Of a DNA stretch of 64,000 bases, positions 18,131 to 26,663 are shown piece after piece. Numbering within the stretch: position 1 is the first letter of the stretch; each line of letters begins with the position of its first letter. The stretch comes from Haladaptatus litoreus. GTDB taxonomy: Archaea; Halobacteriota; Halobacteria; Halobacteriales; Haladaptataceae. The DNA lies in assembly GCF_900156425.1 (NCBI RefSeq), contig NZ_FTNO01000005.1, positions 1-64,000 of the forward strand. The letters run 5' to 3'. The translations under genes and the position numbers were made by a program. Under the pieces are notes generated by a model, which saw nothing but the letters and a program-made list of their open reading frames with translations, searched no databases and was not told the origin of the DNA.

Positions 18131-18152
18131 ACAGCGGAAATGGCGGGGTTAG
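18127..18152 (-). repeat. Isolated copy of the orc1-origin element
   Basis: On the minus strand this segment matches the copy at 52636-52661 at 21 of 26 positions, including the run ATTTCCGCTGTTC and the upstream TAACCCC. It overlaps the copA stop codon and lies 31 kb from the cluster of elements. Its role, if any, is unknown. Confidence 0.55.
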
Positions 18153-18250
18153 TCCCCGTACCGTCTCCGGATTTTCGGTGATTCTCGCGGAATGAAAACG
18201 GTGCCAGTAGTCGAACCAATTATGTATTGAGACGCGGAAAACGCAATCGA

Positions 18251-18622
18251 ATGGTGCGGGATTTGGCAGACGACGCGCCCGAGTTGCAGGACGTACTCGC
18301 CGCCCTCGACGACCCCGCTTGCCGACGAATAATCATGGAGTTAAACGACCCGCAGACCGCACGCGAACTCGCCGAGGAAACCGACATCCCGCTCTCGACG
18401 CTCTACCGAAAGCTCGATTTGCTCACTGCGGCATCACTCGTTAGGGAGTTAACCGAAATCCGCGAAGACGGCCATCACACGTCCAGATACCGACTCGCCG
18501 TGGAATCGGTGAACATCTCGCTGACCGACGACTGCGAGTTCGACGTGACGATAGAGCGCCCGCCGCGAACGACCGACGAGCGACTCGAACGGCTGTGGTC
18601 GGAGGTACGAAAAGAAACATGA
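18251..18622 (+). CDS. Winged helix-turn-helix regulator, ArsR-like
   Basis: A 123-residue DNA-binding protein. The helix-turn-helix is clear: DDPACRRIIMELNDPQTARE, then LAEETDIPLSTLYRKLDLL, followed by a wing (DGHHTSRYRLAVES). No metal-binding cysteines are seen, so a metal sensor is unlikely. The chosen ATG lies about 27 bases behind AATTATGTATT, a fair TATA box; an earlier start at 18227 would overlap that box. Its stop overlaps the next start (ATGA), and this regulator plus small membrane protein pair (DUF7521 type) recurs in haloarchaea. Target unknown. Confidence 0.8.
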   Translation: MVRDLADDAPELQDVLAALDDPACRRIIMELNDPQTARELAEETDIPLSTLYRKLDLLTAASLVRELTEIREDGHHTSRYRLAVESVNISLTDDCEFDVTIERPPRTTDERLERLWSEVRKET

Positions 18623-18891
18623 ACGTCTCACCAATCGTCATCGTACTCAAAACGCTCACGCTCGCCCTCGGAGGGGTGATAACGTACTTCGCGTTCAAAG
18701 CGTACCGTCGAACCGGGTCGAAAGCACTTCGATTGCTGGCAATCGGGTTCGGCATCGTCACCCTCGGCGCGTTCCTCGCTGGAATTGCCGACCAAGCGTT
18801 CCAAATCGACCGCGATCTCGTCCTCGTCATCGAAAGCGCGCTGACCGCGATTGGCTTCGCCGCGATTGCCTACTCGCTGTACGCCGAGTGA
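18619..18891 (+). CDS. Small membrane protein (DUF7521-like)
   Basis: A 90-residue protein with three predicted membrane segments (residues about 5-25, 35-55 and 65-85) joined by short loops, with AYRRTGSKALR as a basic cytoplasmic loop. It is translationally coupled to the winged-helix regulator through a four-base overlap, so it may sense or transmit a membrane signal to it. No known function. Confidence 0.75.
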   Translation: MNVSPIVIVLKTLTLALGGVITYFAFKAYRRTGSKALRLLAIGFGIVTLGAFLAGIADQAFQIDRDLVLVIESALTAIGFAAIAYSLYAE

Positions 18892-19009
18892 ATGAGTGAA
18901 TGAATGATTGAGTAGGTGAGCGTTCCCGTCTTCTGTCGCTTTGCACTACAGAGTATCCACTCTGTAAGCTAGGTGAAAACTTATCCGACCGCAGAGTGAG
19001 ATAGAAGCA

Positions 19010-21436
19010 ATGGACGAACTCCGCGGCACGGACGGGCCACCTGCGGAGCGATTCGACGAGCGCGTTCGAAACGCGCTCGAACTGGCGACGGGAGACTTGC
19101 TCCGCGAAACCGAAACTGCCCCGAGCGCGGCGTTCGACGCCGCGCTCGTCGGTGTGTTTCGTGCACTCGTTTCGAAATTTGCGGCGGAGCGAGGACGCGA
19201 TGAGCCACCGTTTGCACAAGGAAACGAACTCGAAGAACGGCGGCACCGGTTCGAGTCGCTGTCGCCGGAGGCGACGACGCGACTCGAATCTACAGTTGGA
19301 AAAATCGAGTACGAGCGACTCACCACGCGCCAACTCGGCGGGGTGTACGAGCGACTGCTCGACTGCGAACCGGACGTTTCCGACGGCGAGGTACAACTCA
19401 CGGAGGACGCGACCCAACGGGCGTCCGTCGGCGCGTACTACACGCCCGAAAACGTGGTCGAGTACGCCGTCTCGCAGGCAATCGACGGGAACCCCGAGGC
19501 CACGGTCCTCGACCCGGCGATGGGAAGCGGCCACTTTCTGACCTGTGCCATCGACCAACTGGCCGAACTCCGCGGCGACCAGTCGGAGGAAGTGCGAAAG
19601 AAAGTCGCCGAGAACTGCGTTTTCGGCGTGGACATCGACCCGCTGGCGGTGGAACTCGCCCGGTCGTCGGTGTGGCTCGAAACCGGATTCTGGCCCGTGG
19701 AAAATCTTCGAGTGGGCGACTCGCTGGCGGAAACGACGAACTGGCCCAAACTGGGGCAGTTCGTCACTGAAAAGAGGCAACGGTCGGGAGGAAATCGGCG
19801 ATTCGACGCAGTGGTCGGAAATCCGCCCTACGTCCGCAGTCGGCACATTTCGGAGGGACGAAAGAAAGCCCTGAAATCGCGCTTCGACACCGTAACCGGC
19901 GCGTTCGACCTCTACGTTCCCTTCGTGGAACGAATGGCCAAACTCGGGGGGCGGGTGTCCTGCGTCGTCCCGAACAAATGGACGACGGCGCGGTACGGAC
20001 GAACCCTCCGCGACCACCTACTCGACCGGCATCGACTGGTGGAACTGCTGGACGTATCGGATGTCTCCGTCTTCGCCGACGCCAGCGTCTACCCTCTCGT
20101 GGTCACGGTCGAATCGGGTAGCGGGCCGACGGAGACGATTCGGGTTCGACAGGGCGAAGCAGTCGGGACGGGAGGAATCGAGACGGAAGGAATCGAAACA
20201 GCGGTCGAAACCCGCCTCTCGCGGTCGTTCGTGGACGAACTCGGTGACCGAGTGATTCCCGTCGGCATCGACCCGGCATTCGTTTCGATTGCGGAGCGAC
20301 TCAGGCACGAGAACGACGAACTGGGGTCGCACGTCAGCCAAACCGAGGGCATCCACACCGGAAACGTGCGTGACAAACTCGTCGTGGACGACCCCGGCCC
20401 GGATTGCGAACGACTCGTGAGCGGCGGGAACGTCTCTCGCTACGGGGTAGAGTGGGACGGGGACTGGATTCGTTTCGACCGGTCGCTCATCGGCGACGAC
20501 GAGTACGGAAGTCTGCGCGACCGGAAAGTGTTCGAGGACGACAAACTGCTCCTTCGGGACATCAGCGAGCGCCCAGTCGCGGCCTACGACGACGAGGGGT
20601 TGTACGCCCTGAACACGCTGTACAGCGTTCGGTCGGAATCCGACCTGCCGCTTCGCTACCTCCTCGCGGTCATCAACTCGACGGTGGCGACCTGCTGGTT
20701 CCAGCAGGTGTACGGCGGCACCCACGTCAGCGGTGGCTACCTCCGGTTCAAACCGATGTTCGCGCGACGACTACCGATTCCCGCGGAAGTCGGCGAGAGC
20801 GAGCGAAAGACAGTGGTCGCGCTCGCAACCCGAATGTGCGACCTTCGGCGCGAACGCAAAGGCATCGAAATCCGACTTCCAGAAGCAAACGGCCAGCAGT
20901 TGGGCGAACTAGCGCGGAGACTCCGAACCGATTCGGTGCTATTCGAGACGAGCGAAACGCGGGACGGCCTCCGACTCGGAACTGTGTCGGTGGCCGAAAA
21001 TGGCACCGAGGGAAAAAACCGTGAACTCGTTATTTCCGCGACGGCGCGATACCGACCCGAGGACGGGAGGGGAAATTCACCCGACGAGGAGGAAGAAACC
21101 GATTCGTGGGGGTTCACGGAAACCGACCCGATTCCGGTGTTGGTGGTCGAAGGGAATGCGGAATGGCGCGAGTTGCTCGAATGGTACGTCCCGCGTGCCA
21201 CTGCGAGCGAGAGGTTCACCACTCGGGCGATGAAAACCATCTCACCACTCGACAGACTGGAATCGCTCCGCGTTCCGGAACCCGAGGATGCCCGCGAGTT
21301 CGTAGAGACGAATCGACGAGTCGAGGAACTGGAACGGAAAATTGCCAGAACGGACGCCGCCATCGACCGACTGGTGTATCGGGCCTACGGGCTTTCAGTC
21401 GAGGAAGTAGAGACGGTAGAGCAGTCGGTGAGATAG
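19010..21436 (+). CDS. Eco57I/TaqI-type DNA adenine methylase without a visible nuclease
   Basis: An 808-residue protein with an N-6 adenine methyltransferase core: SAM motif VLDPAMGSGHFLT (about residue 166) and catalytic NPPYVRS (about residue 274), preceded by GAYYTPENVV. The C-terminal 400 residues look like a TaqI-type specificity domain, and a coiled segment (EFVETNRRVEELERKIARTD) ends the protein. Type IIG fused enzymes have an N-terminal PD-(D/E)XK nuclease; the 130 residues before the methylase do not show it. It may be an orphan methylase, or a nuclease may be encoded elsewhere. No restriction or specificity gene is adjacent. Recognition sequence unknown. Confidence 0.82.
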   Translation: MDELRGTDGPPAERFDERVRNALELATGDLLRETETAPSAAFDAALVGVFRALVSKFAAERGRDEPPFAQGNELEERRHRFESLSPEATTRLESTVGKIEYERLTTRQLGGVYERLLDCEPDVSDGEVQLTEDATQRASVGAYYTPENVVEYAVSQAIDGNPEATVLDPAMGSGHFLTCAIDQLAELRGDQSEEVRKKVAENCVFGVDIDPLAVELARSSVWLETGFWPVENLRVGDSLAETTNWPKLGQFVTEKRQRSGGNRRFDAVVGNPPYVRSRHISEGRKKALKSRFDTVTGAFDLYVPFVERMAKLGGRVSCVVPNKWTTARYGRTLRDHLLDRHRLVELLDVSDVSVFADASVYPLVVTVESGSGPTETIRVRQGEAVGTGGIETEGIETAVETRLSRSFVDELGDRVIPVGIDPAFVSIAERLRHENDELGSHVSQTEGIHTGNVRDKLVVDDPGPDCERLVSGGNVSRYGVEWDGDWIRFDRSLIGDDEYGSLRDRKVFEDDKLLLRDISERPVAAYDDEGLYALNTLYSVRSESDLPLRYLLAVINSTVATCWFQQVYGGTHVSGGYLRFKPMFARRLPIPAEVGESERKTVVALATRMCDLRRERKGIEIRLPEANGQQLGELARRLRTDSVLFETSETRDGLRLGTVSVAENGTEGKNRELVISATARYRPEDGRGNSPDEEEETDSWGFTETDPIPVLVVEGNAEWRELLEWYVPRATASERFTTRAMKTISPLDRLESLRVPEPEDAREFVETNRRVEELERKIARTDAAIDRLVYRAYGLSVEEVETVEQSVR

Positions 21437-21771
21437 AAGCAAAACAGGTTCAAGCGAAACTGGTCTTCCGACAGAGTTCGATTTGCAATTTCCGACTCTA
21501 TGTCACGCCTGCGAGACAGTGACTTTGGCGGAACGACGGCCGCAGAAGTCACGACTGCAATCGTCGTCTCGCCACTAACAATTTCATCGCAGAGGGGGCG
21601 TGGAATCGCACGCTCAATCGCAAAACCGGACTTTCCGTTCGTAGATAGCACACACTGTACGACGGAAACGAAGATTTGAAAACCGACACCGCGAACCGTT
21701 CGGAGATCTATTTTCGAGAATCGTACACTCAACAGAAAACCGTTATCAGGGAACCATTCGTACAGTAAACC
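21437..21771. other. Intergenic region before the SLC13 permease gene
   Basis: About 335 bases. The minus-strand open frame overlapping it (21385-21732) has no recognisable domain and runs into the methylase gene, so I do not call it. No clear repeat or RNA was seen. Confidence 0.4.
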
Positions 21772-23604
21772 ATGTTGCAGGTAGGGGTTGCCGGAGTGAC
21801 GACTGACATGCTGGTAGTGTTCGCCGTCGTCTTCCTCGCGCTCGTTCTGTTCGCGACCGAACTCCTTCCTGTCGATGTGACTGCAATTCTGATAATGGTC
21901 ACACTAATCGTCCTCGAACCGTGGACGGGAATCGACCCGGAAACGGGGATTTCCGGCTTTGCTAACGAGGCGACGATTACCGTGCTCGCTATGCTCATTC
22001 TGAGTTCCGGGGTGAGCCAAACCGGGGTCGTCCAACTGCTCGGAAGCAAGTTGGCGAACTTCGCAGGCACCGACCTCAAAAAGCAGTTGTTCGCCACGAT
22101 TGGCGTAGCGGGGCCAGCCTCGGGATTCGTGAACAACACACCAGTTGTTGCAATCTTGGTTCCCGTCATCACCGACCTCGCCCACGAAGGGAAAACGTCG
22201 CCCTCGAAACTGCTGATTCCGCTTTCCTACGCCTCCATGCTCGGCGGGATGCTCACCCTCATCGGCACTTCTACGAACATCCTCGCCAGCAACGTCGCGG
22301 GGCGGTTGGCTACGACGACACCAGACCCGCGACTCCATTCGTTTTCGATGTTCGAGTTCACTCAGCTCGGCGTCATCGTCCTCGTTACGGGGAGTCTCTA
22401 CCTCCTCTTTGTCGGCCATCGACTCCTGCCGGAGCGCGTCCCGCCGGAGGAAGATTACATCGAGGAGTACGAGATGGGCGAGTACCTGACCGAAGTGGTC
22501 GTCAACGAAGGGTCGCCACTCGTCGGGAAGACCGTCAACGAAGCCATCGACGCGGAAATTTTCGACGCCGATATCGTCCAAATCGTCCGCGACGACGAGA
22601 CGTTCATCGAACCCATCGGCCAGAAAACGATTCGCGGGGGTGACGTGCTGAAACTCCGAACCGACCGCTCTACCCTCCAGTCGCTGGTGACGCTCGATTA
22701 TTTGACGCTGGTCGGCACGCCGACGGACGAAACGTTCGACCCCGGCGAGGAACAGACGTTAGTCGAAGTCGTGATTCCGTCCGGTTCCGAACTCGTCGGC
22801 GAAACGCTTTCGAGTTCGACGTTCCGCGAACGCTACAACGCGACCGTCCTCGCGTTTCGAAGCCGCGGTGAACTCATCCGCGAGCGCCTCGACCGGGTTC
22901 GGATTCGCGTCGGCGATACCCTCCTCATGCAGGCCTCCGCGGACAGCATCGACCGCCTCGCCGCGAATCGGGATTTCATCGTTGCCCATCAGGTGTCCGA
23001 CCCCGACTACCGAACCGAGAAGATTCCGGCGGCCCTCGCCATCATCGCGGGCGTCGTCCTCGTCGCCGCGCTCGGCATCTACCCGATTCTCGTCAGCGCC
23101 CTGGCGGGCGTCGTTGCGATGGTCGCAACTGGCGTGCTGAAAGCCCACGAGTTGTACGACTCGGTCGAGTGGAACGTCATCTTCCTCCTCGCGGGCGTCA
23201 TCCCGCTCGGTATCGCCCTCGAATCGTCGGGGGGGGCCGAACTCCTCGGCGGATTCGTCGCGACCAGCGCGGATTTCCTCCCCGTCATCGCCGTCCTCTG
23301 GGTGTTCTACATCGCCACCGGCCTCATCACCGAGGTCATCAGCAACAACGCCAGCGTCGTCGTGATGATTCCCGTCGCCGTCGAGGCCGCGCTTCGCATC
23401 GACGCGAACCCCTTCGCGTTCGTCCTCGCGGTGACGTTCGCGGCTTCCACGTCGTTCCTCGGGCCGGTGGGCTATCAGACGAATCTGTTCGTCTACGGGC
23501 CGGGCGGGTACAAATTCACGGACTACTTCCGAATCGGCGCGCCGCTCCAACTGCTCCTGTCGGTCGTGACGGTACTCGGAATCGCCGCGTTTTGGCCGCT
23601 CTGA
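21772..23604 (+). CDS. SLC13/DASS-family permease with two RCK_C domains
   Basis: A 610-residue membrane protein with about eleven to twelve transmembrane helices split by a soluble region (residues about 225-400) that contains two TrkA-C (RCK_C) domains. Family sequences include GFVNNTPVVAILVP and TLIGTSTNILAS in the first half, and ITEVISNNASVVVMIPVA and TSFLGPVGYQTN in the second; these Asn/Thr repeats bind Na+ and the anion in SLC13 transporters. The likely substrate is an anion such as sulfate or a dicarboxylate; the RCK_C domains may sense a ligand. Which anion cannot be told. Confidence 0.88.
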   Translation: MLQVGVAGVTTDMLVVFAVVFLALVLFATELLPVDVTAILIMVTLIVLEPWTGIDPETGISGFANEATITVLAMLILSSGVSQTGVVQLLGSKLANFAGTDLKKQLFATIGVAGPASGFVNNTPVVAILVPVITDLAHEGKTSPSKLLIPLSYASMLGGMLTLIGTSTNILASNVAGRLATTTPDPRLHSFSMFEFTQLGVIVLVTGSLYLLFVGHRLLPERVPPEEDYIEEYEMGEYLTEVVVNEGSPLVGKTVNEAIDAEIFDADIVQIVRDDETFIEPIGQKTIRGGDVLKLRTDRSTLQSLVTLDYLTLVGTPTDETFDPGEEQTLVEVVIPSGSELVGETLSSSTFRERYNATVLAFRSRGELIRERLDRVRIRVGDTLLMQASADSIDRLAANRDFIVAHQVSDPDYRTEKIPAALAIIAGVVLVAALGIYPILVSALAGVVAMVATGVLKAHELYDSVEWNVIFLLAGVIPLGIALESSGGAELLGGFVATSADFLPVIAVLWVFYIATGLITEVISNNASVVVMIPVAVEAALRIDANPFAFVLAVTFAASTSFLGPVGYQTNLFVYGPGGYKFTDYFRIGAPLQLLLSVVTVLGIAAFWPL

Positions 23605-23775
23605 ATCGAATCTGGTGGAAAGAAATTATTTTATCGAAGAGCGTGCAACCGAATTCATGATGAAATAATTCGCGTAAGTTATTAGCCGTCGGGTGGCGTA
23701 CTATGGTCATCGTTCGGTGACGTTCGATTTCGGGGCAGAGAGATTAGACAGCCGTCGCCGACCGGGGGTTGGGAC

Positions 23776-24858
23776 ATGAAAATAGGAGTCGAAGCGGAAT
23801 ACTGGATTATCGACGAGTCGGGTGAGCTAGCGACCGAAACAGGGGGACTGCTGGACGAGCTGTTCGACGTGAGCGAGTACGTCGTCCCGGAGTTCGTCGC
23901 GCCGCTGATAGAGGTGCAGACGCCGCCCGTTTCGGGAGCAGAAGAACTCCGACGCGAGTTCGGACGAACACTTCGAACCGTCTGCGATGTGGCAGAAAAC
24001 AGAGGCCTGTCGCTCGTTCCACTCGGAACGCCGCTCACGCGGGAGTCGCTCGAAATCACGTCGAAGCGGGGGCGACTGCTGGAGAGCATGTACGGCGACG
24101 ACATGGAGTACGCGATGAACTGTGCGGGGACGCATGTTCATTTCGACCGTGGGAACGTGGTTCGGCAACTGAACCTGCTCACCGCGCTCGACCCGGCGCT
24201 CGCGCTGGTCTGTTCCTCGCCGTACATCAGCGGAAACAGGGTGGCGTGTTCGTCCCGCGCGGCAGTGTATCGCTACGAATCGCACACGACGTTCGCCCGC
24301 TACCGCGACCTGTGGGACTACGTCGAAACCGAAGACCAATGGGAAGCCCGCATCGACGAACAGTACCACACACTGCAAGTTCTCGCACGGGAGCGCGGCA
24401 TCGACCCGGAAACGTTCGGGAACTACTTCCACCGCGACGACACGGTGTTGACCCCGGTTCGACTTCGCCACAAATCGCCCACTGTCGAATGGCGCGCGCC
24501 GGACACCGCATTTCCAAGCCAAATCGTTCGGCTCGTGAGTGAAATTACGAATCTCCTTCAGCAGACCGAGTACAAGGAGGTGACCATCGGAGAAACCGGC
24601 GTGCGGACGGAAGAAATCGGGATACCACCGTATGCAGAACTGCGCGAACTCAGTGAAGAGGCCATCAAGGAGGGCATCGCGTCGCTCCGCGTGCAGGATT
24701 ATCTGACCACGATGGGGTTCGACGTGTCGCGCTATCATCCGATTTCACAGCGTATCGAAAACGGCTGGACGCTTCCCCGCGAGGAGGCGCTTCGACTCCG
24801 ACGCGAGTACGCAGACGAGTTCGAGAAGGATGTCGAAGCGTTGCTCGGAAATGCGTAA
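23776..24858 (+). CDS. gshA: Glutamate-cysteine ligase-type enzyme (GCS2 family)
   Basis: A 360-residue ATP-grasp-like ligase of the carboxylate-amine ligase family. In haloarchaea the characterised member makes gamma-glutamylcysteine, their main small thiol. Family landmarks are IGVEAEYWIID at the N terminus, the metal- and substrate-binding CAGTHVHFD near residue 117, SRAAVYRYESHTTF, and SPTVEWRAPDTAFP near residue 236. Length matches the archaeal enzyme. It is a single gene whose 3' side ends in a strong hairpin. Assignment to this substrate is by family; other members of the family ligate other amines. Confidence 0.85.
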   Translation: MKIGVEAEYWIIDESGELATETGGLLDELFDVSEYVVPEFVAPLIEVQTPPVSGAEELRREFGRTLRTVCDVAENRGLSLVPLGTPLTRESLEITSKRGRLLESMYGDDMEYAMNCAGTHVHFDRGNVVRQLNLLTALDPALALVCSSPYISGNRVACSSRAAVYRYESHTTFARYRDLWDYVETEDQWEARIDEQYHTLQVLARERGIDPETFGNYFHRDDTVLTPVRLRHKSPTVEWRAPDTAFPSQIVRLVSEITNLLQQTEYKEVTIGETGVRTEEIGIPPYAELRELSEEAIKEGIASLRVQDYLTTMGFDVSRYHPISQRIENGWTLPREEALRLRREYADEFEKDVEALLGNA

Positions 24859-24881
24859 ACCGCTGGGAGAGACAGAAAAGG

Positions 24882-24916
24882 GCCGCTCGAAGCCACCAGA
24901 GTTGGCTTCGAGCGGC
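24882..24916. terminator. Hairpin between convergent genes
   Basis: A perfect inverted repeat with 14-base arms (24882-24895 and 24903-24916) and a 7-base loop lies between the gshA stop and the stop of the minus-strand membrane protein gene, touching the latter. It is placed to end transcription from both sides. Confidence 0.65.
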
Positions 24917-25356
24917 TAGTTCGAACCCGACCGGAATCCGCTGACCACGTCGAGCCACGAGACGAAGACGAACGCGCCGATAAGGGCAGTCGTCGTGCCT
25001 CCGAACAGGGTCGCCATCCGCTCGGTGATGTGTTCTCGTTCGCTGATGTCGATTCGGTACACGAGGTCGCCGTCGATGACGAACGAGTTTCGCAGTTGGT
25101 CGGGCGGTTCTTCTTCCATCTCGTACGACTCTTGAAATTTCGCGCGTCCGAACGCGAGTCGCGCCTCGTCGGAAAGGTCGCCGTACTGCACCGACGAAGA
25201 GCGCACGCCCGGTTCGTTTTCGTTCACCTGTTCGACGGTGAGCGTGTACGTCGTGGCGCTTTGCGGCGGCTGGAGGAGTGCGTAGCCGGTGAGGACGAGT
25301 CCGGCAACGAGCAGGAGCGTGGCAAGCAGTTGAATGACGAGTCCGTCGGACCGCAT
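24916..25356 (-). CDS. Two-span membrane protein of unknown function
   Basis: A 146-residue protein with a membrane segment at each end (residues about 8-28 and 118-138) and a hydrophilic, acidic middle of about 85 residues that would lie outside the cell. The middle has beta-like segments (TYTLTVEQV, FVIDGDLVYRIDIS) and recalls conserved haloarchaeal DUF proteins, but I do not recognise a function. It converges on gshA and shares the hairpin terminator. Confidence 0.65.
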   Translation of the reverse strand: MRSDGLVIQLLATLLLVAGLVLTGYALLQPPQSATTYTLTVEQVNENEPGVRSSSVQYGDLSDEARLAFGRAKFQESYEMEEEPPDQLRNSFVIDGDLVYRIDISEREHITERMATLFGGTTTALIGAFVFVSWLDVVSGFRSGSN

Positions 25357-25504
25357 CTGATGTTCGTTTTCGTGCAGTGTGGCGACTTAAAGGGTTTCCA
25401 TCCGTCCGTCGGAGAAAGAAACGGGTCGCAAAAACAGATGACAAAAATGGATAATAAAGGCGAATAGCAAGAACGCGGGAGCGTGAAAATCGAAGGTTGG
25501 TCGA

Positions 25505-25702
25505 TTATCGGTGCGACGGAAGTACGTCCTCGACCGGATAGAGGTCTTCGCGGATACCCGAGCCATCACAATCCTCGTTCGGGCACCGATACCGCCAACC
25601 GTCGTCGGTCGCCGTATCCGCCTCGAATCGCTCCCCACACTCGCGGCAGAACAGTCGGTCGATGTCAGTTGCGCGCTCCCGACTTGCAAGTTCAGGCTGC
25701 AT
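25505..25702 (-). CDS. Small zinc-ribbon protein
   Basis: A 65-residue protein with two Cys pairs suited to bind one zinc: CREC near residue 19 and CPNEDC near residue 40, separated by a short acidic loop. Such one-domain zinc proteins are abundant in haloarchaea and mostly uncharacterised; a nucleic-acid or protein-binding role is possible. The start is the only in-frame ATG before the first Cys pair. Confidence 0.65.
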   Translation of the reverse strand: MQPELASRERATDIDRLFCRECGERFEADTATDDGWRYRCPNEDCDGSGIREDLYPVEDVLPSHR

Positions 25703-25821
25703 ACTTACCTATTCACAGTCCTCAATGATAGAACCTACGCTTTTCGGCGGGTGACATGGGTGACACCGGGTTACCTGTGCGTTAGCGAGCGGTTTAGTGG
25801 ATGGCGTCCGTCGGTTTGTGC

Positions 25822-26097
25822 ATGGAGAAGCAGACCCTGACGAGCCTGTGTGACCTGCCGCCGAGCGCGAAGCTCGTATTCAAAGTGTTGGAGTACAGCG
25901 GTGCCCACACACAGAAAGAAATCGTCGAGCGGTCACGGCTGTCGGCGCGGACGGTCAGAAGCGCGCTGGAGAATCTAACGGAAGTCGGTGCCGTCACGGA
26001 AGAAGTGTACATTCCGGACGCCCGTCAGCGACTCTACCGATTGGACGACAGCCGCGACTGGGAGCAGGTGAGCTGTCTGGAAAAAGCGCCAGTGTAG
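25822..26097 (+). CDS. MarR-like winged helix-turn-helix regulator
   Basis: A 91-residue one-domain regulator. The helix-turn-helix runs LPPSAKLVFKVLEYSGAHTQ, then KEIVERSRLSARTVRSALEN, with a wing PDARQRLYRLD. The sequence starting MEKQTLTSLCDLPPSAKLVF is a common haloarchaeal family, which fixes the start at 25822 rather than the upstream ATG at 25801. Too short for an effector domain; target unknown. Confidence 0.75.
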   Translation: MEKQTLTSLCDLPPSAKLVFKVLEYSGAHTQKEIVERSRLSARTVRSALENLTEVGAVTEEVYIPDARQRLYRLDDSRDWEQVSCLEKAPV

Positions 26098-26122
26098 GGA
26101 GAGCAAATACCAGCGGCGTCTT

Positions 26123-26353
26123 CTACGCCCGTCTGCCGACCGAGGAGAGCCATTTCGGTCTGTCGCCGGTTAGCAGATACAGACTAACTCCGAACAGCGC
26201 GAGCGGGATGACGACCGTGAGAAGCCACCCAACCAGTCCCGCGTTAGAGGCGAGCGCGTTCGCGACGAGGAAGAACGCGACACCCGGCGTCGCCAGCAGT
26301 AGCAGTCCGACGAGCACTGCGCGGGCGAAGGTGAGACTTGTTTGGGAAAGCAT
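26123..26353 (-). CDS. Small two-span membrane protein
   Basis: A 76-residue protein with two hydrophobic segments (about residues 10-35 and 40-62) followed by a short basic tail ending SVGRRA. The ATG at 26353 begins just before the first membrane segment; a longer frame to 26428 adds a stretch unlike haloarchaeal coding sequence. No known function. Confidence 0.55.
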   Translation of the reverse strand: MLSQTSLTFARAVLVGLLLLATPGVAFFLVANALASNAGLVGWLLTVVIPLALFGVSLYLLTGDRPKWLSSVGRRA

Positions 26354-26459
26354 ACTGGATGGTACGAAGCATAATTGTAAAATATGTTTTGTTTTCAAAA
26401 TACTGTCTCGTATGAGTGAAAGAAACACCGATTAGGTAGCGGTGCGACGAGACGAACGC

Positions 26460-26663
26460 ATGAACACCCGACGGGTCAAAACGCTCCTCTTCGTCGCGTT
26501 CGGCGTGCTGTTCATCGCCATCGGCGGGGTCGTTCTCTCGAACCTTCGAACAGTTTCCGGCCCATACGGCCAGCGGGTTCTCATCGTCGCGGGTATCATC
26601 TGTTGTTCGATGGGATTCATTTTCTTCGCGCTCTGCTTAGACGAGTATCGAAACGACGACTAA
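26460..26663 (+). CDS. Small two-span membrane protein
   Basis: A 67-residue protein with two membrane segments (about residues 7-27 and 39-59) joined by a short loop, LRTVSGPYGQR, ending in the charged tail DEYRNDD. The stop overlaps the stop of the convergent alcohol dehydrogenase gene by four bases. Function unknown. Confidence 0.55.
   Translation: MNTRRVKTLLFVAFGVLFIAIGGVVLSNLRTVSGPYGQRVLIVAGIICCSMGFIFFALCLDEYRNDD

Noticed and set aside
21385-21732. A 115-residue minus-strand frame before the SLC13 permease gene
   Set aside because: It overlaps the methylase 3' end and shows no conserved pattern.
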